A stretch of DNA of 64,000 bases from Moritella sp. PE36. Its GTDB lineage: Bacteria; Pseudomonadota; Gammaproteobacteria; Enterobacterales; Moritellaceae. Shown in pieces: positions 1 to 7,351 of this stretch; position 1 is the stretch's first letter; the number at the start of each line of letters is the position of its first letter. Where the stretch lies: the NCBI RefSeq assembly GCF_000170855.1, contig NZ_ABCQ01000003.1, positions 164,808 through 228,807 on the forward strand, read 5' to 3'. The notes beneath the pieces are model-generated. The model saw only the letters and a program-made list of their open reading frames with translations. It had not been told where the DNA came from and did not search any database. Both the position numbers and the translations under genes were made by a program.

Positions 1-277
1 ACATGGCAAAATTGACCATCAGCGGATATAGCTTAAAACCAATATCAGAGTCCGTGAATAACGAGGTAACTATCGCCAAGCCACCCAGTGCGGTAGCAGG
101 TAACAACCAAGGCATTTTATTTAAGACACCACGTAACATCACTAAACGCGACATTAATAAGGCTAACAAACCCAAGGCAAGCCAAAAAGGACTAACATAA
201 TTTAGTCCTAAATAGACAGCAAAGGGATAGAGTAATAAGCACAATCCCAACAGCACAGTAACTACTTTTTTCAACAT
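1..277 (-). CDS. Inner-membrane protein of an aryl-polyene-type cluster (partial, 3' end outside window)
   Basis: The frame opens at an ATG at 277-275 and stays open to the window edge, giving 92 residues. It starts MLKKVVTVLLGLCLLLYPF and shows at least three hydrophobic segments (about residues 4-22, 24-36 and 50-65), so it is an integral membrane protein. It lies directly downstream of two acyl carrier protein genes. In aryl polyene clusters that position is held by an uncharacterised membrane protein (COG4648), and the short N-terminal hydrophobic run plus the LNYVSPFWLALGLL segment fit it. The ribosome binding site is weak. An overlapping ATG 14 bases upstream opens a six-codon frame (MLKNLC) that ends in TGA. 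The identity rests on context and hydropathy; function is unknown. Confidence 0.65.
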   Translation of the reverse strand, partial: MLKKVVTVLLGLCLLLYPFAVYLGLNYVSPFWLALGLLALLMSRLVMLRGVLNKMPWLLPATALGGLAIVTSLFTDSDIGFKLYPLMVNFAM

Positions 278-349
278 AAGTTTTTCAACATAAAGTCTTC
301 AACATAGCTTCTTCACATGTCATAGCACGATGAACTAAGCAGACAGCGA

Positions 350-601
350 TTATTTCGCTAACGTTAGTTTTTCGATTTCGTTAACAACGTCTTCTACTGT
401 ACGTACTAATTTAAACACTTCAGGTTCAATTTTTTCGTTAGTAATGTCGCGTAATTTAATCACTAAATCAATGGCATCAATACTGTCTAAATCTAAGTCA
501 GTATATAAATTAGCTTCTAGGCTAATATCATCGGCTTCAATTTCAAATTCTTCAACTAAGATATCGGCTAATGTTTGGTAGATCTGTTCTCTAGATTGCA
601 T
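350..601 (-). CDS. Acyl carrier protein (second in operon order)
   Basis: An 83-residue acidic protein with the carrier signature DLDSIDAIDL; Ser40 should receive the phosphopantetheine arm. It carries growing acyl chains in the cytoplasm for the neighbouring ketoacyl-synthase-like and acyltransferase proteins. The length is normal for a stand-alone carrier. Its stop lies about 70 bases before the membrane protein gene, and its start is 13 bases after the end of the other carrier gene. Its ATG follows GGAAATCCTTAATTAAG-type spacing on the opposite strand, with a weak Shine-Dalgarno. Two tandem, divergent carrier genes are typical of aryl polyene and related specialised fatty-acid clusters. 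Family certain, pathway inferred. Confidence 0.92.
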   Translation of the reverse strand: MQSREQIYQTLADILVEEFEIEADDISLEANLYTDLDLDSIDAIDLVIKLRDITNEKIEPEVFKLVRTVEDVVNEIEKLTLAK

Positions 602-614
602 GGGAAATCCTTAA

Positions 615-878
615 TTAAGCCGCAGCGCGAGTCTGAGTAATGAATGCACTTAATGCATTAATCGATGAAAAATGGTGTTTAATCTCTTCCGAGTTTGCAT
701 CGATTTTGATGTTGTAATGTTTCTTTAGGATCAGACCTAATTCAAGCGCATCGATGCTATCTAAACCTAAGCCTTCAACAAACAATGCATCCGCATCGTT
801 AATATCTTCAACTTCAATATCTTCAAGGTCTAGTTCCGCAATAATAAGCTTCTTTAGCTCAGTTTTTAATTCAGTCAT
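615..878 (-). CDS. Acyl carrier protein (first in operon order)
   Basis: An 87-residue carrier with the motif GLDSIDALEL; Ser41 is the predicted phosphopantetheine site. It starts inside the last codons of the acyltransferase gene (8-base overlap), which implies translational coupling. It differs clearly from its neighbour at 350-601, so the pair is not a recent duplication. The two probably serve different steps, such as priming and chain extension, but the sequence does not show which does which. Cytoplasmic. Confidence 0.92.
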   Translation of the reverse strand: MTELKTELKKLIIAELDLEDIEVEDINDADALFVEGLGLDSIDALELGLILKKHYNIKIDANSEEIKHHFSSINALSAFITQTRAAA

Positions 879-1665
879 GGGTCAGTAGTTCCTGTTTAAA
901 ATAACTTTCAAGTTCACGGCAATAATGGCGAACTTGTTTACTCATGGGTGTTCCTGCTGCAGTTGAAATTGACGGCACATTGCGTGTTAACTGCAGCATA
1001 AATTTAGCTTTTTCGCTTGGAATTTGATACCAAGATTCTGCTTTGGTTAATGTACTTGGCGTTACATTAATTAATACAGTGGTAATGGGTGCCTGACAAC
1101 GTAAGGCGATATTGGCTGCGCCACGTTGAAAAACTAATTCTTTTCCCGGTACGGTACGTGTGCCTTCTGGGAAAATAATCAGATTATTACCCTGCTCTAA
1201 TGATAATTTGCACGCATCGAGCAAGGCTTCGGGGTCGGCGTTACTGATATAACCGGCATTTTTAATCACCCCACGAATAAAGGGATTACTAAATAAATGC
1301 GCTTTAACCACACAATCAGCATTGGGGATAATAGAAAGCAATACCACCACATCAATCAATGACGGGTGATTGGCAAGAATCAGTTGCCCTTGTAGCTGCG
1401 CCAGTTCAGCGCGATCGCGCAGATCAAATTTGAAGATCCGCGTAAACGCCATCATGGCAATAAAAAACCGGAAACTGTAGTGTACGGTTTTACGCGCAGC
1501 ACGTTTCTGTGCTTGTTCACCACGAATACACAATTTCTGTAGCGGAAATACCAACACCGTCAGTATCAACCCACCCACGCCAAATAAGCTAAAGCACGTG
1601 GCTGTAGCAAATAAACGCCAAAGATAATTAAGCGCTTTATAAACACAGTTAAGCGCCTTAAACAT
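871..1665 (-). CDS. 1-acyl-glycerol-3-phosphate acyltransferase-like (LPLAT) membrane enzyme
   Basis: A 264-residue protein with the LPLAT fold motifs. NHPSLID (His100, Asp105) is the catalytic HX4D box, and FPEGTRT at about 166-172 is the acceptor-binding motif. A hydrophobic segment at about residues 20-42 anchors it to the inner membrane. The family moves an acyl group from acyl-carrier protein or CoA to a glycerol-type or lipid acceptor. Here it sits between two carrier genes and a ketoacyl-synthase-like gene, overlapping each neighbour by 8 bases, so it probably transfers the cluster's polyene or fatty acyl chain to a membrane anchor. Family call is strong; the acceptor is unknown. Confidence 0.88.
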   Translation of the reverse strand: MFKALNCVYKALNYLWRLFATATCFSLFGVGGLILTVLVFPLQKLCIRGEQAQKRAARKTVHYSFRFFIAMMAFTRIFKFDLRDRAELAQLQGQLILANHPSLIDVVVLLSIIPNADCVVKAHLFSNPFIRGVIKNAGYISNADPEALLDACKLSLEQGNNLIIFPEGTRTVPGKELVFQRGAANIALRCQAPITTVLINVTPSTLTKAESWYQIPSEKAKFMLQLTRNVPSISTAAGTPMSKQVRHYCRELESYFKQELLTHD

Positions 1666-2542
1666 CCATCGTTCCAGAGATTAAATCACAAGTCCAAACA
1701 TGGCGATCAGACGTATACTGTAACGTTGATTTTGGTACTATTTTTGGTGTTAAACCTAAGTTGGTATCAAACCAGTTAATAAAACACAAGGCTGCGGGCA
1801 AGTTCAATTCAGCCGTATCTTGTTGAACGCCTTGCTTATCGCCGCTTTCAGCGCCTTTTTCAGAGCCCGAGAAGGCGCTAAAATTAATGTCGATATTGGC
1901 AATTGTCGCTGGCGTAGGTGTTAGCGTCACCACCATAGCAACCGCGTGGTCCACTTGCTGTTCATCTTGGAACTGGGAATACAATTCTGGCAGTTCACGG
2001 TCGACATGTACGATAAGTAGCTTATTCGCACGACCCGATTTTAGTCGCGCGTAGGCATCAACAAACGCATAAAAGAAGCTATCTTTACCTGCAGAAATGG
2101 CGTTAATTGCTTGTTTGTTTTGCTTGAGGATACTGTATAAACCCGGCACTGCATTATGGACAGAAGTACTAAATGCGGTGGGTGAAATGTCTTGTTCTGC
2201 AGCAATATCAGTCAGTAATGCTGATGTTTTGTGTAAATCACCATGACGACTCGAGAATACAATATCAATTTGTGCTAATTTTTCTGATATTTCAAGTTCT
2301 GACATTTCAAGTTCTGGTGTTTCAGACTCTGATGTTTCAGGCAATGTAGAAGGTGCAGAGAGCGCATTTTCTGCCGTATAAAGTGCAATTTTAGCGAAAG
2401 GACTTAAACGACGACGTTGCATTGCAGGCACAAACTCTAACTTTGGCCAAACTGATGATTTTTGTTGAATGCCGTCGGATTTGTTAGTTTTTTCAGCGCA
2501 GGAAGTTGACCAAGAGCTAATACTTTCTAGATGTAACTTCAA
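1658..2542 (-). CDS. Beta-ketoacyl synthase-like protein without catalytic cysteine (chain-length-factor type)
   Basis: A 294-residue protein resembling the short ketoacyl-synthase N-terminal family found in aryl polyene clusters (Ketoacyl-synt_2 type). The segment TSVHNAVPGLYSI at about residue 126-138 occupies the nucleophile-elbow region, where a working synthase has a Cys. Here there is none, so it probably acts as a chain-length factor or partner of a true synthase encoded outside this window. An acidic low-complexity stretch rich in SE and LE repeats at about residues 66-88 comes before the conserved part. The start is preceded by GGAGAAACCG on the minus strand. It overlaps the acyltransferase gene by 8 bases. 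Confidence 0.75.
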   Translation of the reverse strand: MKLHLESISSWSTSCAEKTNKSDGIQQKSSVWPKLEFVPAMQRRRLSPFAKIALYTAENALSAPSTLPETSESETPELEMSELEISEKLAQIDIVFSSRHGDLHKTSALLTDIAAEQDISPTAFSTSVHNAVPGLYSILKQNKQAINAISAGKDSFFYAFVDAYARLKSGRANKLLIVHVDRELPELYSQFQDEQQVDHAVAMVVTLTPTPATIANIDINFSAFSGSEKGAESGDKQGVQQDTAELNLPAALCFINWFDTNLGLTPKIVPKSTLQYTSDRHVWTCDLISGTMDV

Positions 2543-2760
2543 CGGTTTCTCCTAAAACTAAAATGGCGGCAATAAATATGCCGCCATAATAATTAATCGT
2601 TAACAATAAATCAACAGCTAAATTTAAAACGCAATAACTATCAATTGGTTACAAAGGATGGTTTATTCTATTTTATAAGCTGATAATGACTATTTGATTG
2701 TAAATGCAACAATAACAACGCTTACTTTCGCTTACAAAATATTACTGTCAATATTCTCGA

Positions 2761-3831
2761 TTATTTCTTCTTACAAGCGAGAAGCGTATGACCGAGACCT
2801 AAATCATCGGTATCTTGATCGACATACATACCCGCGTCTTGGATCAAACGCATCATATCTTTAGAGTGATACATACGACTATTACCATTGGCCATAGCAG
2901 TAAAGTAGATCGAAGTAGCATTAACACAATAAGCACCCGCTTCGTAGGGTTGTCTATCCCAGAACGTTTCTAAGATATATAAACGGCTATCGGCAGTCAT
3001 TACGTCAGCAGCACGTTTAAGAATACTTAAGATCTCGCTTTTGCTAAAACAATCTAAAAACTGACTCATCCAGATGGTATCGGCACCAGCAAAGAAGGTT
3101 CGGCTTTCATCAAGTAAATCAGTTTCATGGCCGTGAATACGATCGTCAACACCCGCCTCTTTCGCATTTGCCAACGCCACATTAAGCTGCCCCGGTAAAT
3201 CCATGATAGTAACGTTGACGTTTTCATCATGCTTGGTACACGCTAATGACCATTTACCGGTATTGCCACCCACATCTAAAATGTGTTTTGGCTTGTGCTC
3301 GAACAATAATGCCAGTACTTCAGGAAAGGCATGGTCTGAATAGTAATGATCAAATTCGAACCAGCTTCTTTTCGCTTCTTCCGGTAATTGACTTAAACCT
3401 GGGTAAATCGTTTTCCAATCACCAAATACATGCAGGCCAGCTGGCGTACCGGTTTCAATGGCTTTATCTAAATCAAACAGACCTTGGTAACAAACATGGT
3501 GGGTAAAATCGAGATTCTTTAATGCCATATCATCGTGAAGCAAAAAGTAACCCACTTTATCTAAAATAAAGTTGTCATCTTGTTGCCACACTAAACCCAT
3601 GCTTAGTCCCATATCAAGCAATACACTGATACCGTATTCACTGGTATCCAGCTTGTCTGTCAATGCTAATAAACTGATGCCTTGTTTACCTGCGTCATCA
3701 ACTGCTTTTAAAATACCAAACTTTAATAGGCAACGCGCCACCTGAAATGCAACGGGTGCAAAGGCAATCTTCTGTGCTTCGAACTTTGCATTAAACGCTG
3801 AGACTTCAGCTGGTTTATCATAAAAAGCCAT
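2761..3831 (-). CDS. SAM-dependent O-methyltransferase
   Basis: A 356-residue class I methyltransferase of the plant/fungal O-methyltransferase type. An N-terminal dimerisation and winged-helix-like region (about 20-100) is followed by a Rossmann domain. Motif I, ILDVGGNTG, is at about 184-192. An acidic SAM-ribose site follows in the VTIMDLPGQL segment near 210, and DTIWMSQFLDCF near 255 resembles the post-motif region. In aryl polyene pathways a methyltransferase modifies the aromatic head group, which is the likely role here. It is the first gene of the visible cluster, separated by 218 bases from the next gene, and its ATG is preceded by ATGGAGTAATA. The pathway assignment is inferred from neighbours. 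Confidence 0.85.
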   Translation of the reverse strand: MAFYDKPAEVSAFNAKFEAQKIAFAPVAFQVARCLLKFGILKAVDDAGKQGISLLALTDKLDTSEYGISVLLDMGLSMGLVWQQDDNFILDKVGYFLLHDDMALKNLDFTHHVCYQGLFDLDKAIETGTPAGLHVFGDWKTIYPGLSQLPEEAKRSWFEFDHYYSDHAFPEVLALLFEHKPKHILDVGGNTGKWSLACTKHDENVNVTIMDLPGQLNVALANAKEAGVDDRIHGHETDLLDESRTFFAGADTIWMSQFLDCFSKSEILSILKRAADVMTADSRLYILETFWDRQPYEAGAYCVNATSIYFTAMANGNSRMYHSKDMMRLIQDAGMYVDQDTDDLGLGHTLLACKKK

Positions 3832-3925
3832 TATTACTCCATGAGTTAATTCAACACTCTAATATATACTTACGAGTCTAATATAAATTACCATTCGATT
3901 CCTTATTAACATCATGTTTTCCCAT

Positions 3926-3962
3926 AAAAAAAGCGATGATCACTTAAACTGTAATCATCGCT
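3926..3962 (-). terminator. Intrinsic-terminator-like hairpin upstream of the methyltransferase gene
   Basis: The arms AGCGATGAT (3932-3940) and ATCATCGCT (3954-3962) pair perfectly around a 13-base loop. Read on the minus strand, the hairpin is followed by seven T residues. No minus-strand gene lies just upstream, so it either ends stray transcription or acts in the methyltransferase leader. Confidence 0.55.
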
Positions 3963-3980
3963 CATTCATTTAATGTTTAA

Positions 3981-4031
3981 TATACCCTTCATTAGGTTTG
4001 CTGATTGTGCATTTGAAGTAGCTTGGGTATA
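3981..4031 (+). repeat. Palindromic dispersed repeat, family 1, copy A
   Basis: An element bounded by TATACCC and GGGTATA, with an inner GGTTTGCTGATTGTGCAT segment shared with copies at 22531-22585 (inverted) and 26017-26071. It directly abuts the copied receptor tail at 4027-4061. The size and terminal inverted symmetry suggest a REP- or MITE-like element. Confidence 0.7.
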
Positions 4032-4061
4032 AAAGTGAGCTACACGTATTAGTAATTTAAT
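4027..4061 (+). pseudogene. Remnant of a TonB-dependent receptor 3' end
   Basis: These 35 bases match 5202-5236 at 33 positions. They encode the terminal residues VSYTY and a stop, the usual aromatic ending of an outer-membrane barrel. Everything upstream is replaced by the palindromic repeat. Confidence 0.6.
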
Positions 4062-4283
4062 ATCAGGCGGGAACCACTTCCCCACTTTTAGTTAATGCAT
4101 CACTGCTCTCACAAATTTCATAAATAGCGCTGTTTCAATATGCCATTCTGAATGGCAATAAGGCAAAACATGATGCATCTATCATTTAATTAAAATACAG
4201 AGAGTAAGGTGGAGAGAGACTAACTTCTTGCTCGTTTCGGAGAAGTTATTTAATCACTATTCCCATCACATTAGAGAGATATT

Positions 4284-4643
4284 ATGAAGCAAGTAAATCC
4301 TTACCTTCCGTTTTTGTTTTCAACTTTCAAGCGAGATCATAGCCTGATGCTAAGTGATTTAAAATGGAAAGCTTTTGAATCTCATGACTTTTTAGGCGAT
4401 GGTGAAGATTGGGCGTTGCTGTTAGAAAATATGCTTTCAGAAAAGGATCCAAGCTTATTAGAAAAACTGAGTTTTGGTGATGAAACGCTAATGTTTACCA
4501 TTCATAGTGAAGACAAAGATGCATTGCATACAATTGCTGAAATGGTCTTTGAATTTTATGATGATGATGATTTATTAGATGCGTGTATCGCCCGTTATGC
4601 TCAGTACGAATTTGAACCAGAATTAACAAGTAAATCCGAGTGA
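4284..4643 (+). CDS. Imm51-like immunity protein (orphan)
   Basis: A 119-residue acidic cytoplasmic protein with no signal peptide. The order of motifs matches what I recall of the Imm51 immunity family of polymorphic toxin systems: an early SLMLSD strand, a GDGEDWALLLENML helix, then the hallmark DETLMFTIHSEDKDAL segment (about residues 66-81) and an acidic C-terminal helix (YDDDDLLDA). Such proteins neutralise a cognate toxin domain. No toxin gene is visible nearby, and the flanks hold pseudogene fragments, so this is either an orphan remnant or an immunity gene retained for protection against neighbours. The start follows AGAGAGATATT. Family call is moderate, from memory of the pattern. 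Confidence 0.6.
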   Translation: MKQVNPYLPFLFSTFKRDHSLMLSDLKWKAFESHDFLGDGEDWALLLENMLSEKDPSLLEKLSFGDETLMFTIHSEDKDALHTIAEMVFEFYDDDDLLDACIARYAQYEFEPELTSKSE

Positions 4644-4855
4644 TCAATACGACGCACCTGATTTAAGCCTTAATTTCAATTTAGCAATAGTGTCAATAAT
4701 GCAAACCGTCCAATTTGAAGCATAAGATGTCAAACATTAATACGGTGACAATTTATGCTTCAGCATACATACCAACGCCAATTTAGTTATCTACGCCAGT
4801 ACCAATTGAGTTTTGCTGTTATGGCGTAACGATCATTAACCCGATAACACGCGAG

Positions 4856-5227
4856 GTGCCTGATATGATCCCGCAATCACCAGAGCAGACTATATTGACC
4901 TCGTTTATTTACCGCTTTGATAAAACCGATTTTGGCCAACCAACGGTACTGCTAACCAATATCTATCGCGGTGCGTTTTACAGCAGTAATAATGGTTTAG
5001 AGATCTTAAAAAATGACAGTTTTTCGCTGTTAAACCTCGATTTAACACTGGCCGAAATACCTTTAAAAACCGGTGAACTGGCGGTCAACGTTTAGGCTAA
5101 GAACTTACTTGATGAAGAATATACGCTAGCTAAATACGGTTATGGTTCAGGTGCGACATCTGGCCCCGTCATTGGTGTGTTTGGTCCTGAACGTACCTTT
5201 GGTATTAAAGTGAGCTACACGTATTAG
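4856..5227 (+). pseudogene. Decayed TonB-dependent receptor, C-terminal part
   Basis: The frame from 4856 reads a plausible barrel C-terminus with beta-strand alternation (SFSLLNLDLTLAE). At 5093-5095 a TAG interrupts it exactly where the receptor motif AKNLLDEEYTLAKYGYG continues in the same frame. The frame then runs to PERTFGIKVSYTY and a stop at 5225-5227. AKNLLDEEY and the aromatic last residue are typical of the last two strands of TonB-dependent receptors. The plug and most of the barrel are missing upstream. One in-frame stop plus the lost 5' part make it a pseudogene. Confidence 0.82.
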
Positions 5228-5256
5228 TCATTTAATGCCCGAATAGTAAAACTAAC

Positions 5257-5283
5257 AAGCACGTCTGATGGCGTGCTTTTTTA
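5257..5283 (+). terminator. Rho-independent terminator of the decayed receptor gene
   Basis: Stem AAGCACG and CGTGCTT with an 8-base loop, followed by TTTTTA on the plus strand, 30 bases after the pseudogene stop. Confidence 0.8.
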
Positions 5284-6012
5284 TGCCTTGTACATCTGAA
5301 GTGTAGTGCTGCATTTAAAAATTAGACAAAGGTAAAAAAACAAACGAGTAAGAGAAAATCCGGGATGCTGAACGCTATTATATGTAAAACATACATTATT
5401 TAATAAAATGAATAAATCAATGATGATGGCGACATTTCCGGCTTAAATTTTTGCGCTTGTTAATTTATATTTTGCATCATTACAAATACCCACTCGATGA
5501 AATTTTAATGAATTAGCAAAATCTTGTAATGCGAAGATATTCGAGCTACTTGCGAGTTAATACTAACGTTCACACCAGTATTAGGATCAACAGATTTTAA
5601 ACGTTTAGGTCCAAACCTATAGGCTTGAAGAGGCTGAGTCTAACTACCTGGCATTTGTCTTTTCATTAAACACCCCACCCACAAAGTTAACAGCATGTTA
5701 TCAAGCCGGGGTAATGAAACCAAAAAGTTATATAGTATAAACACATTGAAATGCTCAACACCTAGGTTGCCTTATACTTTACCAGTTGATATATATGTAA
5801 TTTGCCAACATATAAAAAACACCAACTTGAATAACCGATCTAATTAATACGTAATTGTTGTTTTATTGTTAATAAATTGTTAATTTAATGTCGTTGCCCT
5901 AGAGGTAACCTTTCATTTGTAAAAAACATCATGTTTAGCCAAAATTCAACGATAGATGAAGCTATCTTGATAACTAAACAAGCAATTATTATTTTATATA
6001 AGGTTTTTAAAT
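5284..6012. other. Long AT-rich intergenic region
   Basis: No gene can be supported in about 730 bases. On the minus strand a short frame from about 5680 (MKRQMPGS, then a stop, then readable residues) may be a relic, but I cannot name it. The last 150 bases should contain the promoter of the metalloprotease gene. Confidence 0.5.
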
Positions 6013-7206
6013 ATGTCTCTGCCTATTTATTTTTATTTGGGTCTACCGCTTTTACTCTCTGGATGCTTTGACTCTTCCCCTTTAACTGACAATAATAGTA
6101 TCGATTCTATTGTTGAAGTATCAGGCCATGGAGGAAATGGAGTTACGGGAATTTATACTTATGGTCTGGATGAACTTGGCAATAAACCATTAAAAGTAGT
6201 CAAAGATGATACTCCCGGTACCTGTAAGATGAGCAATAAAAACTTTGAACTAAGGAATGGATGGGAACATGCGTCGGTTGACAAACCTATCCCTGAAGGT
6301 TTTTGGAGTAAATCTTATCCACTCAAAATTGTAACTTTTCCTTGTCCCAAAGAGGGTGGGATTATTCAGCATCATCCAGACCAAAGAAATGGCAGCTTTT
6401 CTCCTATTAATGATGCTTGGTTTATTTTAAATGATGCCGTGTCTTTTTATGAAGACTTAGCAGGCGAGACTCCTATATCTGAAAAAATTACAATCATATC
6501 GCACTATTGGTATGGCAGTAGCGGTCAGTATGTTCGCTCTGATATTGGAATAGAGCATCAACAATTTAAGAATCATATCTTGATTGCCGATGGTATACAT
6601 AATGATGGTAGTGGAAGTGAATATAGTTATTCATTTGCCACAAGTGATGTTTTAGTACATGAATTGACCCATGCTTACACATCTAAAACAGGACATTCAT
6701 TCGAAGTCATGGATGGTTTGAGGAATAGTTTAGGAGGTTGGTCAGAACATTTTTCAGATATAATGGCAGAATACTACCAATTTAAAACAACGGGTAAGAC
6801 AGATTTTATTCATGGTGCAGATCATCTAAAATGTACTTTACCTGATCCTGATTGCTCTACTAATGTTAGAGATTTTAAAAACCCGAAATATACAAATGTT
6901 AGTGATGCAATTTCTGGTGAATATAAAGGTAATATAGATGATCTAAAAATACATATTATTGCAAATATCTTAAACTATTCCTTTTATCTTCTTATTGAAG
7001 ATAATTCGTATGGAGTTTTTACTATTGACGAGTTAATTAAAGTTTATATTAATGCTGAAAAAGCATTTTGGAAACCACATTCTAATACCTCCACAAGCAG
7101 CAAAGATTTCGTTAACGGATTAATGCTTTCTGCATCCGATCTGGGTTACTCAGATAAAACTTCAACAACAATAAAAGAAGTTTTCAAAAAAACCGGATTT
7201 TATTAG
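6013..7206 (+). CDS. Compact M4-like (thermolysin-type) zinc metalloprotease, lipoprotein
   Basis: A 397-residue protein with a short lipoprotein signal; the lipobox LLSGC puts the modified Cys at residue 18. HELTHAYTS gives zinc ligands His216 and His220 and catalytic Glu217. GGWSEHFSDIMAEY supplies the third ligand, Glu245, as in the thermolysin NExxSD motif. HIIANILNYSFYLL aligns with the thermolysin HVNSGIxNxAFYLL helix, giving His314 as transition-state histidine. The helix NDAWFILNDAVSFYEDL (about 133-149) matches the conserved M4 pre-catalytic helix. Unlike secreted M4 proteases it has no FTP/PepSY propeptide and is short. The gene is visibly more AT-rich than its neighbours, suggesting transfer. 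AAGG lies 9 bases before the ATG. Substrate unknown. Confidence 0.82.
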   Translation: MSLPIYFYLGLPLLLSGCFDSSPLTDNNSIDSIVEVSGHGGNGVTGIYTYGLDELGNKPLKVVKDDTPGTCKMSNKNFELRNGWEHASVDKPIPEGFWSKSYPLKIVTFPCPKEGGIIQHHPDQRNGSFSPINDAWFILNDAVSFYEDLAGETPISEKITIISHYWYGSSGQYVRSDIGIEHQQFKNHILIADGIHNDGSGSEYSYSFATSDVLVHELTHAYTSKTGHSFEVMDGLRNSLGGWSEHFSDIMAEYYQFKTTGKTDFIHGADHLKCTLPDPDCSTNVRDFKNPKYTNVSDAISGEYKGNIDDLKIHIIANILNYSFYLLIEDNSYGVFTIDELIKVYINAEKAFWKPHSNTSTSSKDFVNGLMLSASDLGYSDKTSTTIKEVFKKTGFY

Positions 7207-7296
7207 AGCTTGCTGTTGGGTCGTCATGTAGCAGATCAGCCTATGTTCAATATACAGCGACAAAAACCTAACTAGTCATTAAAGTCGGAAAACAAA

Positions 7297-7320
7297 AAAG
7301 CACGCTACATAGCGTGCTTT
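7297..7320. terminator. Bidirectional terminator between convergent genes
   Basis: An 11-bp perfect stem (AAAGCACGCTA with TAGCGTGCTTT), a 2-base loop, and T-rich sequence on either strand. It serves the metalloprotease gene on plus and the alkylsulfatase gene on minus. Confidence 0.85.
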
Positions 7321-7351
7321 CTATTAGCCAATCGTGGCACAGCAATATCCG

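Larger units (their letters stand above)
3832..4283. other. Intergenic region with hairpin, palindromic repeat and receptor-tail fragment
   Basis: No credible gene. It holds a hairpin at 3932-3962, a dispersed palindrome at 3981-4031 and a 35-base near-copy (33 of 35 identical) of the end of the decayed TonB receptor at 5202-5236. The methyltransferase promoter should lie within 3832-3930, and the promoter of the immunity-like gene within 4140-4270. Confidence 0.7.

Noticed and set aside
3..200. 65-codon plus-strand frame at the left edge
   Set aside because: It is the shadow of the minus-strand membrane protein gene, which has a better hydropathy pattern and operon context.
5560..5690. Short minus-strand frame with an internal stop, possible relic gene
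   Set aside because: Readable for only about 50 residues and matches no family I know; too weak to call.
3832..7320. Genomic island or prophage around the immunity gene and metalloprotease
   Set aside because: No integrase, tRNA attachment site, direct repeats or phage genes; only relics and AT-rich sequence are visible.
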